Positions 63,720 to 64,000 of a stretch of DNA of 64,000 bases are shown here, piece by piece (within the stretch, counting starts at the first letter, position 1; each line of letters begins with the position of its first letter). The notes under the pieces are model-generated. The model saw nothing but the letters and a program-made list of their open reading frames with translations. It was not told the DNA's origin and did no database searches. The position numbers were made by a program, and so were the translations under genes. Source of the stretch: Streptomyces olivochromogenes. Lineage in GTDB: Bacteria > Actinomycetota > Actinomycetes > Streptomycetales > Streptomycetaceae. The DNA is taken from contig NZ_KQ948479.1 in assembly GCF_001514115.1 (NCBI RefSeq), forward strand, positions 1 to 64,000. The letters are read 5' to 3'.

Positions 63720-64000
63720 CTATTCCTGGGCGAACCAGGCGCGGTTGACGTCGTAGATGTGGCTGCCGACGGATGAGCGGCTGACGGCCTCTCCGATGCC
63801 GTGGTGGCTGTCCTTGTTCTGGTCGCGGGCTGCCTGTGCGGACCGGGCGGTGGTGTTGCTGGCGGCCGCGTAGCTGGTGGCTGCGGCCTCCAGACCGGCC
63901 ATGATCTTGGCGAGGTCGCGGGTTTCGCCGACCGTGGCGGAGTCGACGCCCAGGGAGCCGATGCCGTCAGCGACCTGTCCGGTGTCCCGGGCCTCTTCGA
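63720..64000 (-). CDS. Partial gene, conjugation-linked hypothetical protein
   Basis: The frame is open from the right edge to a stop at 63720 and has no start in the window. The visible 93 residues contain EEARDTGQVADGIGSLGVDS and a helical Ala-rich stretch (AAATSYAAASNTTARSAQAA). Proteins of this type precede traB in actinobacterial conjugative elements. Function unknown. Confidence 0.65.
   Translation of the reverse strand, partial: EEARDTGQVADGIGSLGVDSATVGETRDLAKIMAGLEAAATSYAAASNTTARSAQAARDQNKDSHHGIGEAVSRSSVGSHIYDVNRAWFAQE

Noticed and set aside
1..64000. tRNA genes, CRISPR arrays, insertion sequences, toxin-antitoxin pairs
   Set aside because: No cloverleaf, regular spacer-repeat array, DDE transposase with end repeats or familiar toxin pair was recognised by eye; a covariance-model scan would be needed to exclude degenerate tRNAs.

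Overview
The window is a strongly GC-rich stretch from a Streptomyces-type actinobacterial element that looks like a phage-plasmid. It combines plasmid maintenance genes (parA/parB with palindromic centromere candidates and a winged-helix replication-initiator-like protein), a complete siphovirus morphogenesis and lysis module, and at the right edge an FtsK/TraB-like DNA translocase of the kind that moves Streptomyces plasmids between mycelia. WhiB-like regulators, GTG starts, 1-4 nt gene overlaps and extreme third-position GC all fit Streptomyces. No rRNA, tRNA, CRISPR array or insertion sequence was seen.

Layout. 1-6.3 kb, minus strand: a tightly overlapping early operon of small proteins, with a RusA-like resolvase, a WhiB-like/HTH protein and SSB at its distal end; it is read from a promoter overlapped by a palindromic operator near 5.95 kb. 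6.4-18.8 kb, minus: two small zinc/hypothetical genes, parB-parA with three 18-bp palindromes, a DciA-like helicase loader, a DUF721-like/SLOG protein, the replication-initiator-like gene, two more WhiB-like proteins and a Rad52-like annealing protein. 19-26.6 kb: a mixed-strand control region with plus-strand small genes under two promoters that carry palindromes, two tyrosine-recombinase genes facing each other, an endonuclease VII-like gene, and two structured non-coding stretches.

26.6-55 kb, minus: the virion and lysis module. In transcription order it runs tail-fibre-like genes and HNH nucleases, small and large terminase, portal, VG15-like minor capsid protein, scaffold, a Prp-like cysteine protease, major capsid protein, connectors, tail tube, a tail-assembly chaperone with a canonical -1 slippery heptamer (CCCTTTC) that produces a fusion, a gp10-like protein, a second chaperone-like gene, a 1758-residue tape measure, distal tail proteins, a papain-like candidate, an amidase endolysin, a holin-like protein and a collagen-like membrane protein. 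55-64 kb, mostly minus: accessory genes including a secreted GH16 glucanase-like enzyme, a lipoprotein, a GIY-YIG/HTH protein, a membrane-anchored Mrr-like nuclease and the TraB-like translocase.

How it works together (inference): ParABS, the replication initiator and the DciA-like protein maintain the element as a plasmid. The operator-controlled early operons and the 24.3-kb divergent promoter are the best candidates for the switch to lytic growth. SSB, Rad52-like, RusA-like and EndoVII-like proteins handle recombination and branched DNA before terminase packages it. The TraB-like protein suggests the element can also spread by conjugation.
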